A DNA stretch of 12,666 nucleotides from the NCBI GenBank assembly GCA_017458545.1, contig JAFTBA010000222.1, positions 1 through 12,666 of the forward strand, written 5' to 3'. Numbering within the stretch: position 1 is the first letter of the stretch; every line of letters begins with the position of its first letter. This stretch comes from Synergistaceae bacterium (GTDB lineage: Bacteria; Synergistota; Synergistia; Synergistales; Aminobacteriaceae). This document shows positions 6,295 through 12,666 of the stretch, in pieces. The position numbers and the translations under genes are program-made. The notes below the pieces were generated by a model, which was not told where the DNA came from, ran no database searches, and saw nothing but the letters and a program-made list of their open reading frames with translations.

Positions 6295-9200
6295 ATGCAC
6301 AAAACCGTTTCAAAATTTTTATTGACGGCTCTGGTGCTGTCATGTGTATTAGGGGGGCAGCAGCTACTTGTTCAGGGCGGATCGGTTGCCCAAGCCGCTC
6401 AGACACTGAACGGCAAAGACATCAACGGCATTGATGACATTGTCAAAGCAGTGCACGGCGAACTCTCGCTCTCTAAGAAGGGTCTCATCACCATAAGAGG
6501 CGGAAACGACTACGGAAGCGACAGCAAATTAGGAGCCGCAAGCGCAAGCACATATGTTGACGTATTCGCTCAGACGTTCAGCAGGGACGCTGCACCTTCT
6601 AAAGCCCGGAAGATTTTTACATATCCAAATTCAGGTACGTACGTTCGTGATCTTGGTGAGGGTTTTTTCGATTCGCCTAATTATTTCGCTCCTGCAGTAT
6701 CGCGCAGACTGTACAACGGCAAAAGAGCATTCATGTTCCATAACATAGCTCCTAACGGCGAACTCAAGTATTATTTCAAAACTCTTTCCAACACCATAAG
6801 CCCGTATGCTGTCGGCAAAACACCTGATGAGCTGATTGATTCCGTACGGATTTCGGATTTCGGGGAATATACACCGAAAGCGATTCCAAGCAGTTATGAC
6901 ATACCATTTTCCATGCAGGTATATGGAACTGGTGTTATGGAAGTAAAGGGCTATGAGAACGAAATTTTTGTCGTTGCAGCAGGAGGTAATCCCCCTGGTG
7001 TAATTGACAAGACAATACGCCTTGAATTTTTCGCTGTCAGTGCTGACAATGCAGGCAATATGACTTCTGTGCCTTTAACGGCATTGACGCACGAAACTCC
7101 TTTTAGGGATGTAGGGGTATCACATGGAGGGAGGCTCGGAGAAGGAGGTGCGAGAATCGTATCATTAGCTGTCGGAGATTTTGACGGCGACAAATATAAC
7201 AACGAAGCAGCTCTGATGATTACCACAAGACAGGAGCTTCGTCTTTTCGTTTACAGATTGATTCTCTCGAAAGGTAATTTGGTGCTGAAGTCTCTGGGCG
7301 ATCCTAAAGGGATTCTCGTTCACTCAACAAACCAGTGGGGACATACTCTTGAGAGTCAGCCTGTAACAGATATGGCAGCAGGAGATTTTGACGGAGACGG
7401 CGTGAGCGAGATTGCTGTATTTTTCAAGGAAATATGGAGAGCGACAGGAATCAAACACCATAAAGGCTGGCCGGACGGACCTAAAGTAGGCAACATACAC
7501 TGTAAGGTCCATAAGTGGAACGCTGAGACAGGTGCTTTCGACACGGCAGAGACCGTTAAGGATTACCACGGCGAGAAAATTGATGCCAACCCCGGGCGGT
7601 TGTTTCCTGACGACTACTCAATAGCCACAGGAGTTGTAGGACTGAGGGCAGTTACTGCAGACCTCAACGGAGACGGCAGGGACGAAATCGCTACAGTTCT
7701 GCTCGGATATTCCCATCGTAAGAAGTGGAACGGGCGTATAAGAGAGTATAGGTTTGATGTTTTCCCTCATCTTGCGGTCTGGAAATTTGAGAACGGGATA
7801 ACTCCAATTCATGATGACGCTCACGTGAAGGGAGGAATAGGCACCAATACGTATTATAGAGCAGACGGTGATGGGCCCCGGTACGATTTCGGGCCTCTGT
7901 ACGAACTTATCAAAAACCAGACTACACCGCTTCTCGAAGAGACGCCTTTATTGCACTATAATTACTACATAGGCAGTTTGCCGTACGAGGATGATGAGAG
8001 AGAGCCTGTGACCAATCCGGACAATGTAAACTATATGTTTGCTCTGCAGAATATATATGTAACCGCAGGACCTTTCACCGGCACAATCGGCACGTTTAAG
8101 ACTGTAGATGATATTGCAATAGCGTGGAAAGACAAAAAAGGCGGCTACGTAAGCGATCACTGGTATGACACAACAGGCAACGACTGCGTAAAAATCTTCA
8201 AGACGAAAGTTTCAAGCGGCAGGGAAGGCAATAAAATTTTTGACGGTTTCGAGGACGGAAAACTTGTGCTGCAGGATAAATCTACGGCTCACCACAGGGA
8301 AACATTCCGTGACAGCACCGGAACACTTCGCGGACTTGTAGCCGTTGATCTTGCCAGCGAGGGCGTTGAACTGGGCAGACCTGTACACCTGAAGCAGACA
8401 TTCAACAGAAGTTATATAGCTGCTCTCAGTGCAATCCCCTATCATGTTGATACTGTTGGCGAGGACGGAACATACATTTCGGAACAGCCGGTAAATTTCA
8501 CGTACAGCGATTCTACAAACGGCGGCAAGATGACTGTTGAATACGGAAAATCAACGACTGATTCCAATACAAACTCAGTGCAGCAGGATTTGAGCCAGTC
8601 AATCGAAACAATGTTTTTGTTTGACCCTCAGGCAAAAGGCGGATCAGCGTTTGAAAAAGTAAAGGGGCTTATAGGATTTGCATCGTCAATCGGCAATTTT
8701 GCACAAGGTATACTAAACGGAGGACTGACTACGGAGCAAAAGAAAGAGCTGGTCTGGCAGCCTGATGACAGTACTCCTTTGGATATGTTCAGCGGTCTTA
8801 TGGACTTCTTTACGGACAGAGTTGATAAAATTAATCAGCTCACTAACGATAAAGCGTCAACTACAACGATTGACAAGAACATAACGGCAACGACACACGA
8901 TGCTATTTTTTTCACCGACACATCAAGGCATATATGGCGTTATCCTGTTATGACGAGGCCGCTCCCTATGTGGCTTGCTTCCTGCCGCAGAATTGACTCT
9001 ACACAAATTGACAATCCCACAACCGTGAGCAGTGACAAAGAACTTTTCATAACGTTCACGATGAGCGAAAACTCACCGCTTCACGCGTCAACTTCGATAA
9101 CTGATTCACTGTATCAGCCGCTTCATGAGGAGGGCAACTTCTTCTCATATACGCCTCACATTGCAGATGTAGAAGGCTATAACGAGGCAGGGCTTCTTGT

Positions 9201-11139
9201 TGAGAAGGAGAACAGGTGGGATTTCAGCAGAATGTTAATAGAGACGGGTATAACTTTCGAGAAAGCGTCAAGTGATATGCAGCACACCGAAACGAAAGTT
9301 ACTCCTGGTGGGTTTACTTCATTTATATCTTTCTTTGAAAGACTGTTCAAAGGGGATAACACAAAAAGTATTATCAATATGCCCAATTCGGATAACCCTA
9401 AGACATTCACTAAGCAATACAGCACGACCGAAAGAGTCAGATACAGTTTACAGGCCGGCGCACAACTTGATGACCATACGGCGGATCATACGGTTATAAT
9501 GCAGCCGTTCGTTGCAAAAGAGGGAGCTATGTCTTTTGCAACTGCCGTACAGCTTAACAGCAAGAATGATTCTCCGTTATGGGACATCAGCAGCCTGTAT
9601 CAGCAGAAGTCTGACCCTGCATTGTATCTTCCGATGAAGTTTGTCAAGAAAGGCAGCACATTCACAGCTAACCTGCGCGATAAGCCTGCAATGCAGATCA
9701 GGGGAATAAAATTCTACGCATCTGATTTTGCTTTCTTCACTGATAACAGGCTTGCGAACGGACAGAATTATGAGATCCGTGTGCCTTTGTATAACGCGAG
9801 TTTCAAGGATACAGGGGATTTCAAAGTCCGTCTCTCATGGGCAGAGGATAACACTATGACTGCCGATAAGGAAACTATTGGAGAAACGACAGTGAGTCTG
9901 GGCGGCTGGAAAAACGACAGGAATAATAACAAGGGTTTTGCAGTATTTAACTGGACACCTAATCTCACATCGAGTTCAAAAACGAAGAAGGAGTATTATT
10001 TCTATGTTGAGATTGACCCCGAAGATAATCTCGATGAAGTTCACGAGGCCCGTTACGAATACGATTACGAATATGACGACTTAATGATTAGCGATTACGG
10101 CGGAAATAACACGGGATTTTATCCTTTCTACGCTTATAATATTGGCGATCCCGAAACGTCAGGCGGAACTGTTCTGTCAGGCAATGCAGAGGATTTCAGT
10201 GCAGCTGCTGAGACAGCAAGCCTGACTCCTTTGTATTTCACGGACGGGGACGGCAACAGGATAAACGATATGCAGTCTTTCATTCTCGAACATAAAGACG
10301 AATCATTCGTAACGATAACAGCAAGTTTCAACTATAACGGTCCTGAAGCTCCTTATGCTTTCTTTGCAGGTTATGTGTTAACGCAGTCAGGGAAGCAGAA
10401 AGTTCCCGGTGCAGGCATTAATACAATAGTTGACCTGAATAATCTCAGCCTCAGTGATATAGAGGATATGTTTATGGTGCAGGATATTGCGCTGTTCAAC
10501 GGAATCAATCAGGTTACATTCATAGTTTCACCGTCAGCGTTAATGAATGATGCCGGAAATGAGATAACGGCTAAGGCAGGTTTAATCACGTTCGGAATAC
10601 AGGACTACAGTTACAATGAAATACTTTCTTCAAGCGAAGAATTTTACGAGGGCGAAGATCCTGATTTTGAGCTTGAGCCGATTCCGTACAATATCGTTTC
10701 AGAACCGACAGCAGAACTTTACACACTGAGCGCAAACGGAGAAGTTTTCTGGCTGATTTCGGGCGTAAAGTTTAACGGGACTGTCTCAATATCTGACGAA
10801 GGCAACACAGCCTCAAATGACAGAGATTATCTTGACATAACTCTTGAGGCCGTCAGAGAAGGTGAAATTGCATCGAGCAACTACGGCAGCGAGGCTGTTA
10901 TCACAGTCAGTTCAATAGCAGGTTACACGCCTAAGGGAGAATACGAGATAACCGTTCAGAGTTCCCCTGACGGCGATGAATGGACTGACGTGAGAGTCGT
11001 GAAATTCAACGCGGAAAACGGAACAGTAGACGGCGGAAATGCTGTTTCCTCACCTGGCGGAGGCTGTAACACGGGGTTTGCTTTGGGAACATTTGCGCTA
11101 TTGCTCTGCGGAATTACGGCTTTCAGGAGGAAATGCTGA
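6295..11139 (+). CDS. Large exported surface protein with FG-GAP-like repeats and Synerg-CTERM sorting tail
   Basis: A 1614-residue exported protein of unknown function. The signal peptide has basic residues (HKTVSK), a hydrophobic core and an AQA/A cleavage site near residue 34. Three calcium-binding FG-GAP/VCBS-like motifs follow: DFDGDKYNNE (~295-304), DFDGDGVSEIAVF (~364-376) and DLNGDGRDEIATV (~456-468), suggesting an N-terminal beta-propeller. Residues ~1155-1275 (YEIRVPLYNASFKDTGDFKV onward) resemble a CARDB-type beta-sandwich. The C-terminus is GGGC (1588-1591), a hydrophobic helix (~1593-1610) and RRKC, the Synerg-CTERM layout, implying processing and attachment by a dedicated sortase-like protease. 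I chose the ATG at 6295: GGAGG lies 11 nt upstream and the signal peptide begins there. The in-frame ATG at 6241 is 18 codons earlier, overlaps a promoter-like TATAAT and would put a charged extension before the signal peptide. It is monocistronic, between two terminators. The middle (~470-1150) matches nothing I recognise. A role in adhesion or polymer binding is only a guess. Confidence 0.85.
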   Translation: MHKTVSKFLLTALVLSCVLGGQQLLVQGGSVAQAAQTLNGKDINGIDDIVKAVHGELSLSKKGLITIRGGNDYGSDSKLGAASASTYVDVFAQTFSRDAAPSKARKIFTYPNSGTYVRDLGEGFFDSPNYFAPAVSRRLYNGKRAFMFHNIAPNGELKYYFKTLSNTISPYAVGKTPDELIDSVRISDFGEYTPKAIPSSYDIPFSMQVYGTGVMEVKGYENEIFVVAAGGNPPGVIDKTIRLEFFAVSADNAGNMTSVPLTALTHETPFRDVGVSHGGRLGEGGARIVSLAVGDFDGDKYNNEAALMITTRQELRLFVYRLILSKGNLVLKSLGDPKGILVHSTNQWGHTLESQPVTDMAAGDFDGDGVSEIAVFFKEIWRATGIKHHKGWPDGPKVGNIHCKVHKWNAETGAFDTAETVKDYHGEKIDANPGRLFPDDYSIATGVVGLRAVTADLNGDGRDEIATVLLGYSHRKKWNGRIREYRFDVFPHLAVWKFENGITPIHDDAHVKGGIGTNTYYRADGDGPRYDFGPLYELIKNQTTPLLEETPLLHYNYYIGSLPYEDDEREPVTNPDNVNYMFALQNIYVTAGPFTGTIGTFKTVDDIAIAWKDKKGGYVSDHWYDTTGNDCVKIFKTKVSSGREGNKIFDGFEDGKLVLQDKSTAHHRETFRDSTGTLRGLVAVDLASEGVELGRPVHLKQTFNRSYIAALSAIPYHVDTVGEDGTYISEQPVNFTYSDSTNGGKMTVEYGKSTTDSNTNSVQQDLSQSIETMFLFDPQAKGGSAFEKVKGLIGFASSIGNFAQGILNGGLTTEQKKELVWQPDDSTPLDMFSGLMDFFTDRVDKINQLTNDKASTTTIDKNITATTHDAIFFTDTSRHIWRYPVMTRPLPMWLASCRRIDSTQIDNPTTVSSDKELFITFTMSENSPLHASTSITDSLYQPLHEEGNFFSYTPHIADVEGYNEAGLLVEKENRWDFSRMLIETGITFEKASSDMQHTETKVTPGGFTSFISFFERLFKGDNTKSIINMPNSDNPKTFTKQYSTTERVRYSLQAGAQLDDHTADHTVIMQPFVAKEGAMSFATAVQLNSKNDSPLWDISSLYQQKSDPALYLPMKFVKKGSTFTANLRDKPAMQIRGIKFYASDFAFFTDNRLANGQNYEIRVPLYNASFKDTGDFKVRLSWAEDNTMTADKETIGETTVSLGGWKNDRNNNKGFAVFNWTPNLTSSSKTKKEYYFYVEIDPEDNLDEVHEARYEYDYEYDDLMISDYGGNNTGFYPFYAYNIGDPETSGGTVLSGNAEDFSAAAETASLTPLYFTDGDGNRINDMQSFILEHKDESFVTITASFNYNGPEAPYAFFAGYVLTQSGKQKVPGAGINTIVDLNNLSLSDIEDMFMVQDIALFNGINQVTFIVSPSALMNDAGNEITAKAGLITFGIQDYSYNEILSSSEEFYEGEDPDFELEPIPYNIVSEPTAELYTLSANGEVFWLISGVKFNGTVSISDEGNTASNDRDYLDITLEAVREGEIASSNYGSEAVITVSSIAGYTPKGEYEITVQSSPDGDEWTDVRVVKFNAENGTVDGGNAVSSPGGGCNTGFALGTFALLLCGITAFRRKC

Positions 11140-11153
11140 CCCTGAAAACTGAG

Positions 11154-11191
11154 AAATACCCCTGAACGTTGAAACGCTCGGGGGTATTTTT
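11154..11191 (+). terminator. Strong Rho-independent terminator
   Basis: A 16-position stem (11154-11169 pairing with 11174-11189, one mismatch and one wobble) closes on a TGAA loop and ends in TTTTT (11187-11191). It ends the large exported-protein transcript and separates it from the rpn gene. Confidence 0.9.
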
Positions 11192-11201
11192 GTTGGGTTT
11201 G

Positions 11202-11230
11202 TAAACTTCTTGAGTGTTATGTTAAACTTC
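11202..11230 (+). repeat. TAAACTTC direct repeat upstream of rpn
   Basis: TAAACTTC occurs at 11202-11209 and 11223-11230, 21 bp apart (about two helical turns). A weak promoter (TTGAGT 11210-11215, 17 nt, TATGTA 11233-11238) would overlap it. This could be an operator for the nuclease gene or chance. Confidence 0.3.
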
Positions 11231-11276
11231 AATATGTAGCAGATACTAAGAATAAATTTTTGTTAAGGGGGTTTGA

Positions 11277-12290
11277 TTGTTATTGAATGTTGACAAAGAC
11301 GGTATTTGGAAAGACGCTGTTGAGCAGTATCTGCCGTTACTTTTGAAGCGAATGATGCCTGAACTTTATGATGATGTTGATTTCTCGCAAACACCTAAGT
11401 TTTTGGATAAGGAATTAAGAGACACAATACAGGTTTCATTGAGCGCGGAACATAACGCTGCTAAATTTGTTGATACTCTTGTTCAAGTACCGCTTAAATC
11501 AGGGAAGAATCAGTGGGTTTTGCTTCATATTGAGGTTCAGGGCAAAGGCGGAGATGATATTTCGTTCAGAATGATTTTGTATTGCTGTTTAATTTTCGCG
11601 CATTACAGACGTATGCCTGTAGCTCTGGCAATTTTAACGGATAAACGCCCTTCAACTGAAACGCCCGGCAAATTTGAGTTTAACGAATACGGTACTGAAT
11701 TGAGCTATAAGTATAATTTGTTTGAGGTTTACAATCAGAATGATGAGGACTTATTGAACAGTGATAATCCGTTTGACAGTTTTATTTACGCCGCTAAGAA
11801 ATACAGCGATTACATGAGCGATGACGCTCAGAAAGTTAAGCTCGAATATCTGTTGAAGATTACAAGAAGCCTTCAGGCTCTCGGATTAAACACAAGGGAA
11901 CGTGCCGGTATTCTTGTACTTGTCAACCGTCTGATTAACCTTGAGGACAAGGGGCTGAGGGAACAATATTTTGACGAACTGAACAACTTGAAAGGAGAGA
12001 ATAGCATGGCTGAATTAACTTGGCTTGAGCAGCGTTTTCTTGATGAAGCTATTAATAAGGTGCGTGATAAAGTTCGCAACGAAGTGCGTAATGAAGTTCG
12101 TAACGAGGTACGTAATGAAGTTCGTAACGAGGTACGTAATGAAGCCGTCTCAGAGGGAATTACCATCGGTGAAGCTCGCGGTAAGGAACAGGGCCGTTCC
12201 GAGACATTAAACGCAGCAATCAATTTCATGCGTTCAAACGGTATGACGAACGAACAGATAGACAGTTTCAGAAACTCATTTTTGAAATAG
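11277..12290 (+). CDS. rpn: Rpn family recombination-promoting nuclease (PD-(D/E)XK), full-length form
   Basis: DNA endonuclease of the Rpn/YhgA-like family, formerly annotated as a transposase. Such proteins are toxic nucleases with anti-phage activity in E. coli. The 337 residues divide into a nuclease domain (~1-150), a helical middle (~160-240) and a repeat-bearing C-terminal domain (~244-337). Catalytic-type residues are Asp66 (KFVDTLVQV) and the E-x-Q pair Glu86/Gln88 (LLHIEVQG), the usual Rpn form of the PD-(D/E)XK core; the family block PELYDDVDFSQTPKFLDKEL is at 28-47. The start is non-ATG: TTG at 11277 (5-nt spacer from AAGGGGG) or TTG at 11283 (11-nt spacer). It is preceded by a strong terminator and followed by a truncated second copy. 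A second protein is probably translated from an internal ATG at 12006. Confident about the family; nuclease toxicity here is inferred. Confidence 0.9.
   Translation: MLLNVDKDGIWKDAVEQYLPLLLKRMMPELYDDVDFSQTPKFLDKELRDTIQVSLSAEHNAAKFVDTLVQVPLKSGKNQWVLLHIEVQGKGGDDISFRMILYCCLIFAHYRRMPVALAILTDKRPSTETPGKFEFNEYGTELSYKYNLFEVYNQNDEDLLNSDNPFDSFIYAAKKYSDYMSDDAQKVKLEYLLKITRSLQALGLNTRERAGILVLVNRLINLEDKGLREQYFDELNNLKGENSMAELTWLEQRFLDEAINKVRDKVRNEVRNEVRNEVRNEVRNEVRNEAVSEGITIGEARGKEQGRSETLNAAINFMRSNGMTNEQIDSFRNSFLK
11873..12059 (+). repeat. Duplicated segment, copy 1 (inside rpn)
   Basis: This stretch is repeated at 12352-12541. By hand count the first ~118 bp are about 83% identical. A 43-nt block (12007-12049 against 12489-12531) is fully identical; it starts at the second base of the internal start codon. 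Homology begins abruptly at TCAGG, so the duplication excludes the nuclease domain. Confidence 0.85.
11991..11998 (+). promoter_or_regulatory. Internal ribosome binding site inside rpn
   Basis: AAAGGAGA lies within the coding sequence, its GGAG core 8 nt before the in-frame ATG at 12006. The strength and spacing are better than those of the full-length start, which uses TTG. This supports separate translation of the C-terminal domain. Confidence 0.75.
12006..12290 (+). CDS. Intragenic RpnS-like small protein (candidate antitoxin), C-terminal domain of rpn
   Basis: An in-frame ATG at 12006, preceded by AAAGGAGA, would yield a separate 94-residue protein identical to the C-terminus of the nuclease. 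It begins MAELTWLEQRFLDEAINK, continues as a charged helix of four-residue repeats (VRDK and then six VRNE, residues 19-46), and ends in a glutamate/glycine-rich linker and a short helical tail (~66-94). In E. coli, Rpn C-terminal domains are made separately as RpnS proteins that bind and block the toxic RpnL, and their dimer helix carries four-residue repeats of variable number. The layout here matches that description closely. Separate translation and antitoxin function are inferred, not shown. Confidence 0.7.
   Translation: MAELTWLEQRFLDEAINKVRDKVRNEVRNEVRNEVRNEVRNEVRNEAVSEGITIGEARGKEQGRSETLNAAINFMRSNGMTNEQIDSFRNSFLK
12060..12143 (+). repeat. 12-bp tandem repeat array encoding VRNE tetrads, copy 1
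   Basis: Seven 12-bp units encode VRDK and then six VRNE. From 12072 they pair into a 24-bp higher-order unit (a GTTCG-type unit followed by a GTACG/GTGCG-type unit). The units at 12096-12119 and 12120-12143 are identical, and 12072-12095 differs at three positions. That indicates recent expansion by whole 24-bp steps, which keeps the frame. Confidence 0.95.
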
Positions 12291-12469
12291 TTGTTAAAGA
12301 CTCCTCCGGGGCGTGAAGACTTGAAGAAGTTTTTGAGAATAAATAAATGAATCAGGTTCTCGGATTAAATACAAGGGAACGCGAGGGTATTCTTGTTCTT
12401 GTAACCCGTCTGATTAATCTTGAGGATAAGACTTTGCGGAAGCAATATTTTGACGAACTGGAAAAGTTG

Positions 12470-12476
12470 AAAGGAG
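12470..12476 (+). promoter_or_regulatory. Internal ribosome binding site in the second rpn copy
   Basis: AAAGGAG lies 11 nt before the in-frame GTG at 12488. It is homologous to the site at 11991-11998, with three extra bases between SD and start. The signal is retained although the upstream nuclease part is lost. Confidence 0.55.
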
Positions 12477-12487
12477 AAAGTAATAGC

Positions 12488-12666
12488 GTGGCTGAATTAA
12501 CTTGGCTTGAGCAGCGTTTTCTTGATGAAGCCTTGAAGAAAGCTCGTATTGAAGTTCAAACCAAATTTCGTGATGAAATTCTAGCTGAAGTTCGCAACGA
12601 GATGCGAGATGAGGTTCGCAACGAAGTGCGTAATGAAGTTCGTAACGAGGTACGAGATGAAGTTCG
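12488..12666 (+). CDS. Orphan RpnS-like small protein (candidate antitoxin), 3' partial
   Basis: GTG at 12488 begins a protein starting with fMet followed by AELTWLEQRFLDEALKK, equivalent to the internal product at 12006-12290. It continues as tetrads (ARIE, VQTK, FRDE, ILAE, VRNE, MRDE, VRNE x3, VRDE) up to the window edge. The repeat part is already longer and more varied than in the upstream copy. It could act as a stand-alone antitoxin or immunity protein without a cognate nuclease domain. Its end and stop codon are outside the window. Confidence 0.45.
   Translation, partial: MAELTWLEQRFLDEALKKARIEVQTKFRDEILAEVRNEMRDEVRNEVRNEVRNEVRDEV
12542..12666 (+). repeat. 12-bp tandem repeat array encoding RNE-type tetrads, copy 2 (partial)
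   Basis: Ten full 12-bp units (12542-12661) and part of another are visible. The first four are diverged; from 12590 on they are VRNE/MRDE/VRDE. A 41-bp run (12614-12654) is identical to 12072-12112 in the first array, which points to duplication or gene conversion between arrays. The array continues beyond the window. Confidence 0.85.

Larger units (their letters stand above)
12347..12666 (+). pseudogene. Truncated second rpn copy lacking the nuclease domain (3' partial)
   Basis: An open frame from ATG 12347 runs off the right edge (106 full codons visible). It corresponds to residue ~200 onward of the upstream Rpn protein: QVLGLNTREREGILVLV, then KQYFDELEKLKGE, AELTWLEQRFLDEA and a tetrapeptide array. 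The nuclease domain with its Asp and E-x-Q residues is missing. A TAA sits directly before the ATG in frame, and no good Shine-Dalgarno precedes it, so the full fragment is probably poorly translated. The internal site at 12470-12490 is better. No frameshift is visible, which is unusual for plain decay. It may be the 5'-deleted relic of a tandem rpn paralogue or a gene for an orphan RpnS-like protein; the missing 3' end prevents a decision. Confidence 0.7.

Noticed and set aside
6334..6345. Possible lipobox (V-L-S-C) in the signal peptide of the large exported protein
   Set aside because: The Cys lies in the middle of the hydrophobic stretch and the preceding residue pattern is poor; the later AQA/A site fits signal peptidase I better.
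11873..12229. Minus-strand open frame opposite the rpn repeat region, rich in SLRT repeats
   Set aside because: It is the antisense image of the VRNE codon array; the period and composition are inherited from the plus-strand gene, and it has no supporting start context.
11277..12666. Mobile element or transposase at the right end
   Set aside because: Rpn proteins are often labelled transposases, but no terminal inverted repeats or target-site duplications were found, and the domain is a PD-(D/E)XK nuclease.
12060..12666. CRISPR-like array
   Set aside because: The repeats are contiguous 12-bp coding units without unique spacers.

Overview
The window reads as a chromosomal segment of a member of the Synergistota (Synergistetes), probably a gut-associated lineage of moderate G+C. 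The best single clue is the C-terminus of the large exported protein (6295-11139): a GGGC motif, a hydrophobic stretch and an RRK tail. This is the layout of the Synerg-CTERM sorting signal known from that phylum. A ctsR-clpC pair, a def-fmt pair and frequent TTG/GTG start codons are compatible but less specific. The assignment rests on motif recall, not a search.

Layout. (1) 3-464: 3' end of an acidic-linker protein, probably surface-associated, closed by a hairpin (484-520) that can terminate from both sides. (2) Minus strand, 563-2039: def (peptide deformylase) then fmt (methionyl-tRNA formyltransferase). The genes are one base apart and handle the formyl group at the two ends of bacterial initiation. 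(3) 2040-2194: a compact divergent control region with a promoter on each strand, their -35 boxes 9 bp apart, and an inverted repeat over the ctsR -10 box. (4) Plus strand, 2195-6139: ctsR (heat-shock repressor), clpC (AAA+ unfoldase of the ClpCP protease), then azlC and azlD (two-subunit branched-chain amino-acid exporter). clpC/azlC overlap by 22 nt and azlC/azlD by 8 nt; a hairpin terminator follows at 6156-6190. No mcsA or mcsB lies between ctsR and clpC. (5) 6295-11139: a 1614-residue exported protein with a signal peptide, FG-GAP-like calcium-binding repeats and the Synerg-CTERM tail, ended by a strong terminator (11154-11191). (6) 11277-12666: a PD-(D/E)XK recombination-promoting nuclease (Rpn) gene and a second, truncated copy of its 3' half that runs off the window.

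The most interesting region is (6). Inside the rpn gene, a good Shine-Dalgarno sequence and an in-frame ATG (12006) begin a 94-residue C-terminal protein that carries a tetrapeptide (VRNE) repeat array built from 12-bp units. This is the architecture of the gene-within-gene toxin-antitoxin and anti-phage systems described for Rpn proteins in Escherichia coli: RpnL nuclease toxin and RpnS intragenic antitoxin, with four-residue repeats that vary in number. The second copy keeps only the antitoxin-side half. It has its own internal SD and GTG start and a different repeat array, so it could be a stand-alone immunity protein or a repeat reservoir rather than mere debris.

No tRNA, rRNA, CRISPR array or insertion sequence was recognised. 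No gene-free stretch exceeds 300 bases.
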